64,000 nt of DNA from Gracilibacillus halotolerans (GCF_014206945.1 NZ_JACHON010000003.1:186001-250000); one strand, 5' to 3'; shown: positions 28,363 to 37,187, numbered from the stretch's first letter. The notes: generated by a model not told the origin, from the letters alone. Made by a program: numbers and translations.

Positions 28363-29924
28363 GAACATTTAGAAACCCAATACTACCAGGATTTTATCCA
28401 GATCCATCTATTTGCAGGGTAGGAGAGGATTATTATCTCGTAACTTCTAGTTTTGAATATTTTCCTGGAGTACCTATCTTTCATAGTCAAGATCTAGTTA
28501 ATTGGAAACAAATTGGTCATGTACTAGATAGACCTGAGCAATTGGATCTTGATCAAACTCCAAATTCACGCGGTATTTACGCACCAACGATTCGCTATCA
28601 TGACGGTGTATTCTACATGATAACAACTTTCGTAGTGAGCCAAACGGGAGCAAGGCGCAACTTCTATGTAACAGCAACAGATCCTGCAGGTCCTTGGTCA
28701 AACCCAAATTGGTTGGAGGATGCCCCAGGAATTGATCCTTCGCTTTTATTTGATGACGATGGAAAAGTCTACTATACAGGTAATCGGCAACCACCTAGTG
28801 GACCAGACTATCATAAACATAATGAAATTTGGTTACAAGAGCTAGATTTAGAGAAAAAGCAACTAGTAGGACCAAAATATAGCTTGTGGGATGGCGCGTT
28901 AAAAAATGCTCATGCGCAAGAGGCGCCACATCTTTACAAAATAGATGGCTGGTATTATTTAATGATAGCGGAAGGCGGAACTGGCCACACTCATGCTGTA
29001 ACGATCGCGCGAAGCAAAAATGTTACCGGTCCGTATGAAATGACGGAAACCAATCCAATCCTTACACATCGACATTTAGGCAGAGACTATCCGATTGTAA
29101 ATGTTGGTCATGCTGATATCGTAGAAACACAGAATGGGGAATGGTGGATGGTTTGTTTAGCTTCCAGAACGTATGGAGGGTATTATCGTAATCTTGGACG
29201 GGAAAGCTTCTTAGTACCATTTACTTGGGAGGATGGTTGGCCGATCGTAAACCCAGGTAAAGGAATCGTAGAGTTCGAGATGAAAGCTCCGAACCTACCA
29301 GAGCATCGTTTCCCTGAATTAGCCCATCATGATCCATTTGAAGCGGAAGCATTAGATGACATTTGGAATTTTATCCGAACACCAAGAGGAGATTTTTGGT
29401 CTTTAACAGAAAGGCCTGGCTTTTTAAGATTAAAAGCAAAAAGAGAAACCATAATGGAAGAGGAGAATCCATCCTTTGTTGGTAGAAGACAACAACATAT
29501 TAACTTTTTCGCGCAAACAGTTGTTGAATTCGAACCAGAACAGGATGAATCAGCAGGGATTGTTCTGTTACAAAACCATAATTACCAATTTCGAATGGTT
29601 TTAGAGCGAATAAATGGAGAAAAAGTAATTCGTCTTGTAAGAAGAGAAGATGGTAAGGATGAAGAAATAGTAAGGAGAAAGATAGATAATACCAAAATAT
29701 ATCTGAAGGTAGAAGCTATTGGACAATCCTATAGTTTCTATTATTCAGAGAAAGCATGGGAATGGATAGAACTAGCTAAGGATCAGGATGGTACAATACT
29801 AAGTACGGATAAAGCAGGTGGGTTTGTTGGTGCCTATATAGGTATGTACTGTTCTGCAAATGGAGAGCAGAGTGACAATTATGCTGATTTTGATTGGTTT
29901 GAATATCATGGGATTGAGAGATAA
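28359..29924 (+). CDS. GH43 beta-xylosidase / alpha-L-arabinofuranosidase
   Basis: 521 aa. Five-bladed propeller with catalytic base Asp15 (FYPDPS), pKa-modulating Asp126 (GIDPSLLFDD) and acid Glu188 (AQEAPHLY), followed by a ~200-residue beta-sandwich as in XynB-type enzymes. No signal peptide, so it trims imported oligosaccharides. Sequence type (NPILPGFYPDPSI; FEYFPGVPIFHS) fits GH43 subfamily 11/12; xylosidase and arabinofuranosidase activity cannot be told apart by eye. Translationally coupled to GH28. A strong terminator follows. Confidence 0.9.
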   Translation: MRTFRNPILPGFYPDPSICRVGEDYYLVTSSFEYFPGVPIFHSQDLVNWKQIGHVLDRPEQLDLDQTPNSRGIYAPTIRYHDGVFYMITTFVVSQTGARRNFYVTATDPAGPWSNPNWLEDAPGIDPSLLFDDDGKVYYTGNRQPPSGPDYHKHNEIWLQELDLEKKQLVGPKYSLWDGALKNAHAQEAPHLYKIDGWYYLMIAEGGTGHTHAVTIARSKNVTGPYEMTETNPILTHRHLGRDYPIVNVGHADIVETQNGEWWMVCLASRTYGGYYRNLGRESFLVPFTWEDGWPIVNPGKGIVEFEMKAPNLPEHRFPELAHHDPFEAEALDDIWNFIRTPRGDFWSLTERPGFLRLKAKRETIMEEENPSFVGRRQQHINFFAQTVVEFEPEQDESAGIVLLQNHNYQFRMVLERINGEKVIRLVRREDGKDEEIVRRKIDNTKIYLKVEAIGQSYSFYYSEKAWEWIELAKDQDGTILSTDKAGGFVGAYIGMYCSANGEQSDNYADFDWFEYHGIER

Positions 29925-29935
29925 GAAAAATTCTG

Positions 29936-29967
29936 CAAAACTGAGCGGTTCGCTCAGTTTTGTTTTT
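29936..29967 (+). terminator. Terminator after GH43
   Basis: Perfect 11-bp stem CAAAACTGAGC/GCTCAGTTTTG, loop GGTTC, then TTTTT. It separates GH43 from the CE12-larC2 pair. Confidence 0.92.
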
Positions 29968-29999
29968 CTATTCTTTATAATAGATTAGGAGGTAAAATT

Positions 30000-30692
30000 G
30001 TGAAACAAGTACATGTATATATGGCTGGAGATTCTACTATGGCTGACTACAAAAAATATTCTTTCCCTCAGATGGGGTGGGGACAGAAAATGTCCGACTA
30101 TTTTCAATCAACTGTAACCATACATAATCACGCGGTAAATGGAAGAAGCACGAAATCTTTTATTGACGAGAATCGTTGGAAGGAAATGGAGAAGCAATTT
30201 CAACCGGGAGGTTATGTCATTATTCAATTTGGTCACAATGACCAGAAAGAAGATAAAGAGCGAGCGACAGAACCATTTACAACCTATCAACAAAACTTAA
30301 GGCATTTTATTCAACGTACTCGACAATTCAATGTTACTCCAATTCTAGCAACCTCTATAGCACGTAGGCGATTTGACGTTGAGGGTAATTTAGAAGATAC
30401 TCACGGAGATTATCCTAAGGCAATGCGAGATTTAGCGCGAGAAGAAAATATTACTCTAATTGATATGTTAAAATTAACAGAGCAAGCAATAAAACAGCTT
30501 GGACCAGAACAATCAAAACAGTGGTTCATGTGGTCAAAACCTGATGAATATGAAGCTTTTCCTAATGGAGCGAAGGATGACACTCATTTAAATGAAATGG
30601 GAGCGAGTAAGGTGGCAGGCCTATTTGTCCGTGAATTGCGAAAGCTCGAACATCCACTTGCGAATTATTTGAAAATGACTATGGAGGGGTAG
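30000..30692 (+). CDS. Rhamnogalacturonan acetylesterase-like SGNH hydrolase (CE12, YesT-like)
   Basis: 230 aa, the size of YesT. SGNH blocks: GDSTMAD (Ser12), the Gly of NGRSTKSF, FGHND (Asn80) and DDTHLNEMG (Asp193, His196). No signal peptide, so deacetylation would be intracellular. It removes acetyl groups from rhamnogalacturonan oligomers so that GH28 can cleave them. GTG with AGGAGG upstream. Its stop is followed after 3 bp by larC2, whose ribosome site lies inside this gene's 3' end. Confidence 0.9.
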   Translation: MKQVHVYMAGDSTMADYKKYSFPQMGWGQKMSDYFQSTVTIHNHAVNGRSTKSFIDENRWKEMEKQFQPGGYVIIQFGHNDQKEDKERATEPFTTYQQNLRHFIQRTRQFNVTPILATSIARRRFDVEGNLEDTHGDYPKAMRDLAREENITLIDMLKLTEQAIKQLGPEQSKQWFMWSKPDEYEAFPNGAKDDTHLNEMGASKVAGLFVRELRKLEHPLANYLKMTMEG

Positions 30693-30695
30693 GAT

Positions 30696-31157
30696 ATGGG
30701 AGAACATCCACCTAATCATGAACATATAGATACTGAAATGTGGAAGCTAGAAGTTAATTTAGATGATACACCTGGAGAATGGCTCGGCTATGTGATGGAT
30801 AAAATACTAGAAGTTGGCGCTAATGATGTGTACTATTCCCCGATATATATGAAGAAAAATCGTCCAGCGGTTCAGCTTCACATACTTTGCCAGGAACGTC
30901 ATTTTAATAGGATTAAAGATATCTTATTAACAGAGACAACAACACTTGGTTTTCGCTATTATCCACTCACGGTTTATCGGATGGAAAGAAGACAAAGGAT
31001 CGTAGAAACGAAATGGGGTCCGGTTACAGTAAAAGAAGGAATCCACAATGGGAAGGTCATAAAATCTTCGCCTGAATATGAGGATTGCCGTCAAATTGCG
31101 GAAGAACACAATATTCCACTAAAGTTGGTCTACGAGGAAATATGGAAGCAACCATGA
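30696..31157 (+). CDS. larC2: LarC C-terminal half (LarC2), stand-alone
   Basis: 153 aa. WKLEVNLDDTPGEWLGYVMDKILEVGANDVYYSPIYMKKNRPAVQL is the LarC2 domain start, and the C-terminal TVKEG and EDCRQIAEEHNIPLK blocks are complete. In lactobacilli this half is joined to LarC1 by ribosomal frameshift. Here it has its own start (ATG with GGAGGGG nine bases upstream) and lies 12.2 kb from larC1, coupled to the CE12 gene. LarC2 oligomerises and takes part in the CTP-dependent Ni insertion. It could assemble in trans with LarC1, or the protein may be non-functional. No larA, larB or larE is in the window. Confidence 0.85.
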   Translation: MGEHPPNHEHIDTEMWKLEVNLDDTPGEWLGYVMDKILEVGANDVYYSPIYMKKNRPAVQLHILCQERHFNRIKDILLTETTTLGFRYYPLTVYRMERRQRIVETKWGPVTVKEGIHNGKVIKSSPEYEDCRQIAEEHNIPLKLVYEEIWKQP

Positions 31158-31190
31158 ACGATAAAAAAAATAATGAGGATATAGGATTAC

Positions 31191-31313
31191 GATGAGTGAA
31201 TATCGGATTAAGCGTTTTAATATCATATTAGGATGAGTGAATATCGGATTAAGCATTTTAATATCGGAATACGATGAGTGAATATTGGATTAAGCGTTTT
31301 AATATCGGATTAG
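31191..31313. repeat. Tandem array A, 41-bp unit x3
   Basis: Copies begin at 31191, 31232 and 31273. Each 41-bp unit contains AATATCGGATTA twice, 20 bp apart within the unit and 21 bp to the next unit (two substitutions in places). Non-coding, between convergent larC2 and the LacI-type regulator. Not CRISPR: no unique spacers. Confidence 0.9.
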
Positions 31314-31532
31314 GAGTAAGTGCGTATCGTACACAACTGTTCTTAGGCCTGTGTAGAACCAATATTATATGCAGGCAGCCAATCTTTAGTAAAATCATGT
31401 ATACCGCATGATAGGATAAATTTTAATCAGCTTCAAAAGGATCTTTTCTAGTGTGGAGTCATTCCATCTAGTATCAAGCCCCTCCTATCCAAGGAGAGAA
31501 TGTTTTATCCTAGGACTCGTAGCCTCTTTGAG

Positions 31533-31737
31533 CCGTGAACTCATTCTATGAACTGTCCCATTGCCTCTATGAACTGTGAAATCATTCTATGGACCGTCTC
31601 GCAGTCTCTATAGACCGTGAACTCATTCTATGAACTGTCCCGTTGCCTCTATGAACTGTGAAATCATTCTATGGACCGTCGCACAGTCTCTATGGACCGT
31701 AAGCTCACTCTATGAACTGTCAACTCAATCTGTAAAA
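31533..31737. repeat. Tandem array B, 41-bp unit x5
   Basis: Copies begin at 31533, 31574, 31615, 31656 and 31697. Alternate copies are most alike, giving an 82-bp higher-order period. Each unit has two half-units with TCTATGRA / TCTATRGA cores at 21- and 20-bp steps. No open frame. The 31314-31532 stretch between arrays A and B shows no gene. Confidence 0.88.
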
Positions 31738-31742
31738 CTGAA

Positions 31743-31770
31743 GGCTACCTCCTCATATGAAAAGGTAGCC
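31743..31770 (-). terminator. Terminator of the LacI-type regulator
   Basis: On the minus strand GGCTACCT pairs with AGGTAGCC, followed by TTCAGTTTT, just after the regulator's stop. Confidence 0.6.
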
Positions 31771-31780
31771 TCAATTTATA

Positions 31781-32764
31781 TTATTTATTAAATGCTGTAC
31801 TTTCTCTGACGGTAAGAACAGGTGTAAGTTTTTTTATCCAAGCGTCTTCTTCTTTTTCTTCGATTAAATCAATAATGGAGCTAACAATTTCTTTTGCTAA
31901 CTCATTAACTGGAACACCAACACATGTCATTGGTACTTCCATCGTTTCCATTTGTGGGATGTTATCGTAACTCACGATAGACATTTCTTCAGGAATGCTG
32001 ATTTCCCTCTCCTGTAAAGCTCGAACGATTCCACCGCTAATATCATAACTACCACCTATAATAGCAGTTGGAATGGGATCACTCTGTAAAATTTTATCTA
32101 CCGCATGATAGCCGTCTTGCCAATCTAACCCTTTTGTATCAACTTCATGGATACAGTTTTCTATAGAAAACTTCTTCATTGCTTTACGATAGCTTTCTAC
32201 CTTCTCAATCTGTAATGGGTCTGTTGTATCTAATAAACCAGCGTAAACAATGTGCTTATGTCCTTGTCGGTGAAGATGATCTACTGCTAGCTCAATTGCC
32301 TTTTCATGATTGGCATCAATTGTTGGATAGGAAACATCTCCTTGTTTATAAACCCCATAATTTACGACAGGTATATTTGCGAAAGACTCTAAAGGTAAAT
32401 CGGACTCAGCAAAGGCAATAATACCATCTACACTAAATTTGCGAAAAGTTTCCATTGCTGTTTCAGGTGTATCTACAGATAAAATCATCGAGTATGGCGT
32501 TTGCTTAAATGCGTTACTAATATTTGTAACTAATGTCGCTAAAACGATACGTTCAATCGTTGGCCATACTAGACCAATGACTTCTGTTCGTTTACTAACA
32601 AGTTGTTTTGCTGCAAGATTTGGTTCGTAACCGAGCTCCTTAGCAACTTTTAACACCTTTTTTTTCGTTGCTTCTTTTACAAGTGGACTATTGTTTAAAG
32701 CTTTTGAGACCGTAGAATAACTAACATTGGCAACCTTTGCTACATCTTTTATCGTAACCGTCAT
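31781..32764 (-). CDS. LacI-family regulator of hexuronate genes (ExuR/KdgR-like)
   Basis: 327 aa. HTH at residues 3-24 (IKDVAKVANVSYSTVSKALNN), hinge, then a periplasmic-binding-like sensor with the LacI-type end motif (MSIVSYDNIPQMETMEVPMTCV). Start ATG at 32764 has AGGTGA five bases upstream; two further in-frame starts lie upstream inside that site. Divergent from uxaE-uxaC across a palindrome suited as its operator, so it most likely represses hexuronate catabolism. Effector not readable; a ketouronate or KDG would fit. Confidence 0.86.
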   Translation of the reverse strand: MTVTIKDVAKVANVSYSTVSKALNNSPLVKEATKKKVLKVAKELGYEPNLAAKQLVSKRTEVIGLVWPTIERIVLATLVTNISNAFKQTPYSMILSVDTPETAMETFRKFSVDGIIAFAESDLPLESFANIPVVNYGVYKQGDVSYPTIDANHEKAIELAVDHLHRQGHKHIVYAGLLDTTDPLQIEKVESYRKAMKKFSIENCIHEVDTKGLDWQDGYHAVDKILQSDPIPTAIIGGSYDISGGIVRALQEREISIPEEMSIVSYDNIPQMETMEVPMTCVGVPVNELAKEIVSSIIDLIEEKEEDAWIKKLTPVLTVRESTAFNK

Positions 32765-32843
32765 ATTCATCACCTAATATAATTTTATTTTTCTTTTGTC
32801 ATTTATGGTTGAGTTATATTTTTAAATAGTATATCATAAAAAA

Positions 32844-32857
32844 TAACAACGTTGTTA
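32844..32857. promoter_or_regulatory. Candidate operator for the LacI-type regulator
   Basis: TAACAACGTTGTTA is a perfect 14-bp palindrome with central CG, the form LacI proteins bind, midway between regulator and uxaE. A half-site AACAACG repeats just downstream. Confidence 0.62.
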
Positions 32858-32874
32858 AACAACGTGAAAATAAT

Positions 32875-32888
32875 TGCAAGCGTTATCA
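32875..32888 (+). promoter_or_regulatory. cre site upstream of uxaE
   Basis: TGCAAGCGTTATCA matches the CcpA consensus at nearly all positions, 19 bp before the uxaE start. Confidence 0.72.
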
Positions 32889-32906
32889 AAAAAAGGAGTG
32901 GATTTT

Positions 32907-34397
32907 GTGGAGAATTTTCAGTCAGCAATAAATGAGTTAGCAGCAGGGAAACAGCCAAACAGCTCTCAGGAATTGACAGTGTATGAAAAATCGTTCGAAC
33001 AAAAGGCCGGAACAAACTTAGTTATGGTGAAATCAGGCACAGAAAAGTATTTGCTAGCTGCAGGCGATGGAGATATTATCCAAGAACTTGACGGGGAAAC
33101 GGTTGGAAGTGGAAAGGTTTGTACACTAAGCCATGAAAATGCAAAGGTACTCCAGAAACATTTTGACTATACACGTCCTCAAGCATTTGGAACAGAGATT
33201 GCAACAATGGGACTGGGGGATCGGTTAGGTGTTGCTTCTCCTGGTCATATTGAGACGACACGTGAACGAAAAGTAAAACCGATTTTAGCACAGCAAAGTA
33301 TTCGTGAATTAACGCTTTTAAATCGTACAATGACAGATATTCTTGATGCTGCAGCATTTGCGGTTTTTCAAGAAGGATATAAAGATGGCTATGGTGCGGA
33401 TGCAGACCATATTAAATTAGAGGAAGACATTGTTCATGCAATCAAACTAGGATTCTCCTTTATTACATTAGACTGTTCAGAGCAAATTAGAAATGATATT
33501 GAAGGCATGTCATCTGACGAGATAGTAGAGGAATTCAATAAGCTATCATCCGATGAAAAAGATTACTATCATGATCATTACTTGAATCAGTCCTTTGATG
33601 CAGCAGGTGTACCGATATCATTCGACGAGGTAAAATTAGCGAAGAATGCCCTTGTTTATGGAGAAGCGATTAACTTCATGGAGCATGTGTATACAGAGTA
33701 TATTAAACAAGCAGATCATCCGATAGATTTTGAGATTTCCATAGATGAAACGGAAACAGTTACAGCACCAGAGTCTCATTTCTTTGTTGGGAAAGAATTA
33801 GAAAGACGTGGAGTGAAGGTAGAAAGTATGGCACCACGCTTCTGCGGAGAGTTCCAGAAGGGTATCGATTATATTGGAGACCTGCAACAATTTGAAAAAG
33901 AATTGAGCGAGCACGCAGCGATTGCGAAGCATTTTGGCTATAAGCTAAGCATACATTCTGGTAGTGACAAATTTAGTGTGTTTCCTATCATCGGTAAATA
34001 TACAGAAGGCGTATTGCATATTAAAACGGCTGGTACGAACTGGTTAGAAGCTATCCGTGTAATTGCGAAGGAAAATCCAGATTTATACCGTCGTATGCAT
34101 GTATATGCAGAAGATCATTTTGAGGAGACATTGCAGTATTACCATGTTACGCCAGACTTAGATAGTATTGCTCCACTTAATGAGACAGCAGATGCTGACC
34201 TACCGAAATATATGGATCATGACGCAGCACGTCAACTATTCCATGTAACTTACGGTATTTTACTTACTGCGAAGGATGACAGTGGAAAAGACTTGTTCCA
34301 TACAGAATTCTTTGAAACATTGCTGAACAACGAAGATACGTATCGTGATGGACTTGTTAGCCATATTGGAAGACATTTAGATTTACTCGGTCTTTAA
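32907..34397 (+). CDS. uxaE: Tagaturonate 3-/5-epimerase family (UxaE)
   Basis: 496 aa. Recognised from family blocks AFGTEIATMGLGDRLG, SPGHIETTRERK, DGYGADADHIK and HVYAEDHFEETLQYYHVTPD. UxaE, described from Thermotoga, epimerises D-tagaturonate to D-fructuronate, joining the galacturonate and glucuronate branches in one step. GTG start with AAAGGAGTGG upstream; the frame extends upstream into the cre site without a better start. First gene of uxaE-uxaC, probably under the LacI-type regulator and CcpA. Confidence 0.85.
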   Translation: MENFQSAINELAAGKQPNSSQELTVYEKSFEQKAGTNLVMVKSGTEKYLLAAGDGDIIQELDGETVGSGKVCTLSHENAKVLQKHFDYTRPQAFGTEIATMGLGDRLGVASPGHIETTRERKVKPILAQQSIRELTLLNRTMTDILDAAAFAVFQEGYKDGYGADADHIKLEEDIVHAIKLGFSFITLDCSEQIRNDIEGMSSDEIVEEFNKLSSDEKDYYHDHYLNQSFDAAGVPISFDEVKLAKNALVYGEAINFMEHVYTEYIKQADHPIDFEISIDETETVTAPESHFFVGKELERRGVKVESMAPRFCGEFQKGIDYIGDLQQFEKELSEHAAIAKHFGYKLSIHSGSDKFSVFPIIGKYTEGVLHIKTAGTNWLEAIRVIAKENPDLYRRMHVYAEDHFEETLQYYHVTPDLDSIAPLNETADADLPKYMDHDAARQLFHVTYGILLTAKDDSGKDLFHTEFFETLLNNEDTYRDGLVSHIGRHLDLLGL

Positions 34398-34431
34398 TTA
34401 GAATAATGAATTAACAGAAAGCAGGGATATG

Positions 34432-35832
34432 ATGAGAAAATTTATGGATGAAAATTTCGAATTGTTTAATGAAACAGCGGAAAAATTATACCATCAATAT
34501 GCGAAAGACCTGCCTATTATTGATTACCATTGTCACTTGAGCCCACAAGAAATCTATGAAAACACGCAATTTGAAAACATTACTCAAGTGTGGTTATATG
34601 GTGACCATTATAAATGGAGAGCGATGCGTGCAAATGGGGTAGAGGAGAAGTATATTACTGGAAACGCAAGTGACTACGATAAGTTCCTTGCATGGGCTAA
34701 GACAGTTCCTATGTTAATTGGTAATCCTCTATATCACTGGACGCACTTAGAGCTACAGCGTTATTTCGGAATAGAAGAAACACTTAGCGAAAAGACAGCT
34801 CCCTCTATATGGGAAAAAGTGAATCAGTTGCTTACGAGTGGTGAATGGAACGTTCGTGATTTTATCGTGAAGTCGAAGGTAGAAGTAATTTGTACAACAG
34901 ACGATCCAATTGATTCTCTTGAATACCATGAAAAAATAAAAGAAGATAAAGACTTTAATGTGAAAGTACTACCGAGCTTTCGTCCAGACAAGGGCTTGGA
35001 GATTAATCGCGAAGGATTCACAGACTGGGTTAATAAACTAGCGGAAGTGTCGGATACATCCATTGACTCATACAGCAGTTTGTTACAAGCCTTCGTTAAG
35101 CGAATTGACTTCTTCCATGATGTAGGTTGTCGTGTATCGGATCATGCATTAGATTCGATGGTATACGCGGAAGCGGATGAAGAAGAAGTTGCTGCTATTT
35201 TCAAAAAGGCTCTTCAAGGAGAAAAAGTCTCCCTTGAAGAAGAACAAAAATATAAATCGTATACATTAATATTCCTAGGTATTGAATATCATGCGAGAGA
35301 TTGGGCGATGCAATATCACATTAACGCACATCGAAACAACAATATGCGTATGTTTAACAAGCTTGGTCCAGACACTGGATATGATTCGATGAATGATGAA
35401 TTAATTGCACAGCCACTTGTTCGATTATTAGATTCGCTAGATCAAGCCGATGCATTGCCTAAAACAATTTTATATTCACTAAATCCTCGTGATAATATTA
35501 CGATTGGGACAATTATCGGAAGCTTCCAAGGTGGAGGAGTACCAGGGAAAATGCAATTCGGTACTGCTTGGTGGTTCAATGATACGAAGCTTGGCATGAT
35601 TGACCAAATGGAGAAATTAGCAGACACAGGTGTGTTTAGTCGTTTTATCGGCATGCTAACAGACTCAAGAAGTTTCTTGTCGTACACTCGACATGAATAT
35701 TTCCGACGCATCATGTGTAATCTAGTCGGTGAATGGGTGGAAAATGGGGAATACCCGAATGACGAAGAAATGCTAAAAGAGATTGTACAAGGAATTAGCT
35801 ATTATAATGCAAAAGAATATTTCGATTTTTAA
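34432..35832 (+). CDS. uxaC: Glucuronate/galacturonate isomerase
   Basis: About 466 aa, the family norm. Amidohydrolase-like barrel; metal-binding His33 and His35 in IIDYHCHLSP; conserved WLYGDHYKWRAMRANG and LQIPLVR-like Zn/substrate regions (FGTAWWFNDTKLGM; RHEYFRR). Converts D-galacturonate to D-tagaturonate and D-glucuronate to D-fructuronate. Two adjacent ATGs (34429, 34432); the second has better spacing to AGGG and aligns with the B. subtilis start. Uses GH28 products; downstream uxuB, uxuA, kdgK and kdgA are not in the window. Confidence 0.95.
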   Translation: MRKFMDENFELFNETAEKLYHQYAKDLPIIDYHCHLSPQEIYENTQFENITQVWLYGDHYKWRAMRANGVEEKYITGNASDYDKFLAWAKTVPMLIGNPLYHWTHLELQRYFGIEETLSEKTAPSIWEKVNQLLTSGEWNVRDFIVKSKVEVICTTDDPIDSLEYHEKIKEDKDFNVKVLPSFRPDKGLEINREGFTDWVNKLAEVSDTSIDSYSSLLQAFVKRIDFFHDVGCRVSDHALDSMVYAEADEEEVAAIFKKALQGEKVSLEEEQKYKSYTLIFLGIEYHARDWAMQYHINAHRNNNMRMFNKLGPDTGYDSMNDELIAQPLVRLLDSLDQADALPKTILYSLNPRDNITIGTIIGSFQGGGVPGKMQFGTAWWFNDTKLGMIDQMEKLADTGVFSRFIGMLTDSRSFLSYTRHEYFRRIMCNLVGEWVENGEYPNDEEMLKEIVQGISYYNAKEYFDF

Positions 35833-35843
35833 ATGAAAGTAAC

Positions 35844-35890
35844 AGAGACCTTGGTAACTCTATAAGGAGTGGCCAAGGTCTCTCTATTTT
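35844..35890. terminator. Terminator after uxaC
   Basis: Perfect 11-bp stem AGAGACCTTGG/CCAAGGTCTCT with an 18-base loop and a T-rich tract; lies between convergent genes. Confidence 0.85.
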
Positions 35891-35894
35891 TGGG

Positions 35895-36794
35895 TTAATT
35901 ATTCATTTTATCAATTAGGGTTTTCGCTTCGTTCCATTGTTCGGAATTATTTTTATTGATGAGGCTTCCGCTTTTGGACGCTACAATAGTAATATTTCCT
36001 TTTTCTTGTAGGTAAACGATGTATTCCTCGTCTAATTTCACGGAACTTGGCAAAAAGAGTTTCGTGTCAGAAGTTAATTTCCCCTTATACTGCTCTAGTA
36101 CTTTCACTTCTGCAAGTGTCGTATATTTATTTTCATGCACAAAGTGACTAGGTATTATCTGGGCGATGATATCCGCATCTTTTGTTAATTCGTCCAGTGT
36201 AGCAGTTTCTTTAACATGGACTTCTTCTCCTGGTTTAACATTCTGGTAATTCAATGTAGGTGATTTTTTAATTTCTTCAATTGTTTTTTGGAGAGTCATC
36301 TCGGAAGGTAGAAAAGGTGAGTGATGAACTAGGGAGTCTCCCTGTACTTTCAAAATACTGGTCTTTTCTATTGAGGTATAATTTGCGGATGGATAAAATC
36401 CTCCCTCAAATTTATCTAAAAATAATAAATATTGGTCACCAACTTTTAATTGATCGATCGCTTCTGTTACATGAATGTGTTTAGATTCTGTATTTCCTTT
36501 GAATTCCTTCTCTATCTCAACTACAAATTCATTTACCCCCTCTTCAAACCTAGAAGCGGAAATGACGGTACCTAGTATAATGTTGTGAGAGTATTTTACA
36601 AAATCCTCGATTCCTTTATCAAACGAAACGGAACTAGATAATGATGCGGCAGAACCAGTACTTTCATCTGATTCTTCATTTTGAATCTCGGTGTTGTTTA
36701 ATGTTACTTTATTCTCTCGGGGAGTGTTTATATTAACAATTACTAGAATAGAAACGGTTATTAAAACTAATAGGTAAGTGAATTTTCTTTTAAT
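35895..36794 (-). CDS. Membrane-anchored two-domain protein of unknown function, apparent ATT start
   Basis: A continuous open frame of 299 codons begins at ATT (36794), six bases after an ideal AAAGGAGGG; there is no ATG, GTG or TTG near it. The first internal candidate (TTG, 36353) would remove half the protein. Residues ~5-22 are a membrane anchor or signal, followed by a Ser/Asn/Glu-rich linker and two repeats of one domain (pattern: ILGTVISA ... EIEKEFKG ... LKVGDQYLLFLDKFEGGFYP; then IIAQIIPS ... VLEQYKG ... LDEEYIVYLQEKG), resembling TIMP/NTR-like OB folds. A paralogue of equal length lies at 40.7 kb. Either a rare AUU initiation or loss of the start codon. I read the whole frame codon by codon and found no stop. 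Confidence 0.75.
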   Translation of the reverse strand: MKRKFTYLLVLITVSILVIVNINTPRENKVTLNNTEIQNEESDESTGSAASLSSSVSFDKGIEDFVKYSHNIILGTVISASRFEEGVNEFVVEIEKEFKGNTESKHIHVTEAIDQLKVGDQYLLFLDKFEGGFYPSANYTSIEKTSILKVQGDSLVHHSPFLPSEMTLQKTIEEIKKSPTLNYQNVKPGEEVHVKETATLDELTKDADIIAQIIPSHFVHENKYTTLAEVKVLEQYKGKLTSDTKLFLPSSVKLDEEYIVYLQEKGNITIVASKSGSLINKNNSEQWNEAKTLIDKMNN

Positions 36795-36836
36795 TTTAAT
36801 CCCTCCTTTACGCTTACAGTAAATTCTCGTCAGTTT

Positions 36837-37187
36837 TTATCTCTGACACAGCATTAAATGATTACCATCAGGATCTTTAAAGATAAAGTAATGACCATGT
36901 TCAATATCGGTAACTGCTTCAATACCTTTCCTTTTGATGAAGTCATACGCATATTGAATATCATCGGTATCAAAATGAAAGCTGGGTTCCTTTAATATTG
37001 TATCAGTACGATAAATTTTGCTGTCTAGCACGATATTGATGCCTGATAACTCTATAACATAGAGATGCCCTCCAGGAAAGTCGTTGGTTGGTTCACAATC
37101 TAGTAAATCACAATACCAATCACGTGCCTTTTCAATGTCACTTACTGGAATGAAGATAGCTGTAATCTTTTTTGAAAAAGGGTTCAT
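36837..37187 (-). CDS. VOC (glyoxalase/bleomycin-resistance fold) protein
   Basis: 116 aa single VOC module: ITAIFIPVSDIEKARDWYCDLL at the start, SFHFDTDDIQYAYDFIKRKG in the middle, and HYFIFKDPDGNHLMLCQR at the end, supplying metal-site positions. Substrate unknown; such proteins are dioxygenase-, isomerase- or drug-binding-like. ATG at 37187 has AAAGGAGAG seven bases upstream. It lies upstream of, and in line with, the two-domain protein. Confidence 0.8.
   Translation of the reverse strand: MNPFSKKITAIFIPVSDIEKARDWYCDLLDCEPTNDFPGGHLYVIELSGINIVLDSKIYRTDTILKEPSFHFDTDDIQYAYDFIKRKGIEAVTDIEHGHYFIFKDPDGNHLMLCQR

Noticed and set aside
31191-31737. Repeats considered as a CRISPR array
   Set aside because: Units are contiguous with no unique spacers, and no cas genes are in the window.
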